Source: Atopsyche davidsoni
Lineage: Eukaryota; Arthropoda; Insecta; Trichoptera; Hydrobiosidae
Assembly (NCBI GenBank): GCA_022113835.1
Contig: JAILWY010000008.1
Coordinates: forward strand, 1,232,001 to 1,296,000
Length of the DNA: 64,000 bases
Reading direction: 5' to 3'
Shown: positions 60,991 through 64,000 of the stretch, piece by piece
Layout of the letters: every line of letters begins with the position of its first letter
Position numbering within the stretch: the stretch's first letter is position 1
The notes under the pieces: generated by a model
What the model saw: only the letters and a program-made list of their open reading frames with translations
Told to the model about the DNA's origin: nothing
Databases searched by the model: none
Made by a program: the position numbers and the translations under genes

Positions 60991-63900
60991 GTAATTGACT
61001 AGGGGTGAAGCAGGTTAACAGCCAAACTGAGCAACAGGAAGCGTCTGCGTCAATATCGGAGGCTGCTCAGAGTCTCAGACTAACACGAATTCAGTTTTCA
61101 GCTTAGACTAAAATTAAAAGTAGAAAAAATTACAATTTTCTTGATATTATAAATAGATGTATGCATGTAGAATAATATGTGCCATAAAATATAAATAACA
61201 TTTAAAGAGAAAAGCAATGCGTTACTGCAGTACTTGTAGCGATAAATTAAATCTGCTAATGACTTTTACAGCAATTGTATGAAATAACCACAACGGCTCC
61301 AGTAATAACCACGCACACCTGCAAATTTTAGAGTTATAGGCTTATATTGTAGCTAGGTTAAGCAATAATATTTTTTAGTAATCAATTTGAACGATATAAA
61401 AAAATCTTGATTTAACTTTCTATTACTCTAAGAAAACAGCTTGTTCTGAAAACTAATAAGCTTTTAAACATTTGCTCTAGCTTCAAACTTACCTGGTTTT
61501 CGTTTAATGAGGTCTATTTTTTCAAAGTTAGTACTTTTAATAGAACATGAAATAATTATATCAATAATTTTTTTAGTTTAGTATCATATAAGTTTCTAGT
61601 ATCATAGATACCAATTTAAGTGAGGAGTACAAGTGTTCTGTCTGAAATAAATGTAAAAACATATGACACCGAAGGTGGACCATGAATAATTATTTTCGCA
61701 ACAAGAATAATGGTTTCAGTTGTGTAAAGAGTATGTCACAGTGTGACTATAAAAACTAAAATAAAATCTCACAAAGAAATTCAGACGACAAGTGCCTGAC
61801 AGGCGACTCGTCGCTCCGTAAGGGTTGATCCCTCGGGGGCTGTTTTTGTCTTTTTTTCCCGAACAAGGGGTGGGTTTTTTTAAGAAGGGATGGAAGGAAA
61901 ACACTTGACGACAAGCAGAGAGTCAAATACCCCCGGGAGAACCTCTAAAAACAACTAGTTCATTGAAAAATTTCCATAAAGATCGGGTATGTAGAATTTT
62001 TTTGAAATCGAAAGACTTTAATTTTTGCAACCTGTCTTAGTATTTTATAGCAGTTTGTTAGTCATTCTTCATGCATCTACGCAAAATAATATTCTTTTAA
62101 AGAATCAATACGTAGGAATGCCGCTTTTTTGACATGCTTTTTTTTGTAGAAATTCCGACATTTTGGTCCCAATTCCCTTGCTTGTTCTGATTACTAAACC
62201 ATGATAATTAGTATTAAAAGGTTCGTTTCTTAAAATTTTCGTAATAGTACTGAAACCAAAAATATTGAATAAATAAATCACAATACCCAAAATAATTATT
62301 TAATTGCAGAGGGACACTGGATTCTATAAATATATCTTAAAAAACCGAAATCATAAGTATAATTAAGTTCAGAAAGCTATTTGAAAAAAAAAACTTATTT
62401 AAGCGTAAAACTTCATCAATTTCGTGAAATTTCAAATGAAATATTCGGAATTTGGTATTCGCATTTCAAGTCGAACTTAATTATGAATAATTTGGATCCG
62501 AACTAACAAAAAGCGGTCTCCACCCCTGAGCAAGTTTCAACCCCGGACTTTCAGTTTAATATCGGGATCAATATGCATTTCTGAATAATGCATATCAATG
62601 CAGAATGTTAGCAATGAATTACTTCTACGAAATGAATGTCAATTACATTAATAAAATAGTTTCAATTCAAAACCGACTTCAACATTCGTGAGCATTTGTA
62701 AAATGGATATCTAATAAAACTTGCCCTCTATTTATTTTTATTGTTTATTATATCCTTATACTAGAAAAAAAAAATAATAACTCCCACGATAGCAAAAAAC
62801 TCATTTCGTATAAATATGTATATATATAATCAACGATTAAAGTGATAGTGAAGTGAAAGTGAAGGTACAAGGCTATAAACACTTTTAAATAGCAAAAGGG
62901 CTCTTATCGTTTCAGTGAAATATTAAAATCGTTTCATTACTTAAATAAGCTATATTTAAAAAAATCTCTGAATATTTTTTATTTAAATTATATGATTTTA
63001 TTGAGAATTTTGTGCGACTTATTAAGTCTATTGCATATATTTCATATGATTTTAAATAATACGTTTTTTTAATTAAAATGCTTATTTTGATAGTATAAAT
63101 ATTCAATAGTGTATGTTTTGTCTGCAAAATTACAAATAGACAAAATCATTTTTTCTCATAACGTGACGGCTCGCCATCTGAAAAAACTACATAAATCAGT
63201 ATCTGTGTTCCGTAAACAGGATAAAAATAAAGCAACGCGCATTCAAATGTGCAAATTGTAGTCGTAAATCAATGTCGATTTAGTTGTGTGTTTTCTATTT
63301 CTGCCCCAACTTTACGTGTGAAAAACTGCAAACAGTATGAATTCAGGAACTGAAATAATTTATGCAAATACAAGCAGATGCACCTGCCGAGAGCTTTGTT
63401 TGCTCAAGTATGGATTATACTATCGAAATGATAAACAGTGCATAAATAATTGTACTTTTGTTTAAATACCATTTTACTGATATTTATATTATTAAACTTC
63501 ACCGACACATTTGTAAAAAAATTACAATACAATCTGCTCCAGAAAAAATGATATTTTTTAATGATTATTTGAATATAATTGAAAGTTGTTCAACTTCACA
63601 TATAAAAGCACAAATTCACATATCTGAAACACAGCATTTCTGACTTATATATATTTTATTACTAAACTTACTGTGTGAGAAAATCACTTTTAAAAAGGGC
63701 GGCTTGTACTTATGGCTCCACCAAAATGCATTATTAGACAACATTGTCAGTAAGCAAAATTAGTAATGACTGCACTACAAGATGATTTCAACTAAAACAA
63801 ATCAGGCATATATAAGCTTTCAATTTATATTTTCGACTATGAGATATTTATTTTAAATTTGATCCAAAGTTTCAAGGAAAAACAAATCACACTGCAGCAT

Positions 63901-64000
63901 AATCATAAATCGTACTATACCAAAATCTGATAAAACCAACGAACACATTTATATCTCACTATTAAAATCCCAAACTGTGTACACGAGGACGATCACAGAA
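60991..64000. other. non-coding right edge
   Basis: Mostly AT-rich. A GC-richer patch at 61780-61950 has a minus-strand frame (61716-61904) without a domain. No RNA gene or repeat boundary recognised to the window end. Confidence 0.5.

Overview
This is about 64 kb of AT-rich eukaryotic DNA, most likely from an arthropod and probably an insect. The pointers are two eukaryotic-type Pol III tRNA genes with internal A/B boxes, mariner/Tc1-type and pogo-like DNA transposon relics, a Penelope-like element (PLE) relic, a tRNA-derived SINE family, and a short TTAGG run of the arthropod telomere type. I found no intact protein-coding gene. The long open frames are mostly chance frames in AT-rich sequence or decayed transposon fragments. 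The window reads as a gene desert or the inside of a very large intron.

Layout. 0-4 kb: a foldback repeat carrying a hammerhead-ribozyme-like core (family A), a PLE-type solo repeat (family B), the first copy of an unknown ~596-bp dispersed repeat, and a pogo-like MITE. 8-10.3 kb: a SINE with a tRNA-Thr-like segment and an exact 15-bp target duplication, then a truncated Tc1/mariner-superfamily transposon. 10-24 kb: AT-rich DNA broken by GC-richer islands. 24.1-25.9 kb: family B palindrome, a PLE RT/GIY-YIG pseudogene, and a foldback SINE. 27.4-28.1 kb: a LINE tail and a SINE/family A cluster. 33.16-33.37 kb: tRNA-Gln(CTG) and tRNA-Asp(GTC), both on the minus strand. 39.7-40.3 kb: a nested element made of a family A ribozyme foldback with a foldback SINE inserted in it. 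46-48.8 kb: a mariner C-terminal fragment, microsatellites, a 228-bp deleted transposon and a SINE fragment. 58.26-58.85 kb: the second copy of the 596-bp repeat. 60.8-60.95 kb: a dense CRE/E-box cluster.

The most interesting signal is the set of repeats with hammerhead-type cores. Family A copies at 0.5 and 40.15 kb carry CTGATGA, a stem II hairpin, GAAAC, a two-base-pair stem III, a UH cleavage site and a closing stem I, which is the small type I architecture known from PLEs and retrozymes. Family B lies directly next to a decayed PLE open frame, so a PLE origin is likely for that family. Family A and the tRNA-Thr-like SINE repeatedly occur together and as head-to-head palindromes.

Scattered islands of higher GC (for example 3.15, 8.85, 15.0, 20.4, 21.4, 23.9, 28.3, 36.9, 44.1, 55.1, 57.95 and 60.85 kb) hold short homeodomain-like, CRE and E-box words. 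They are candidate cis-regulatory elements of an unseen gene. That is inference from composition only.
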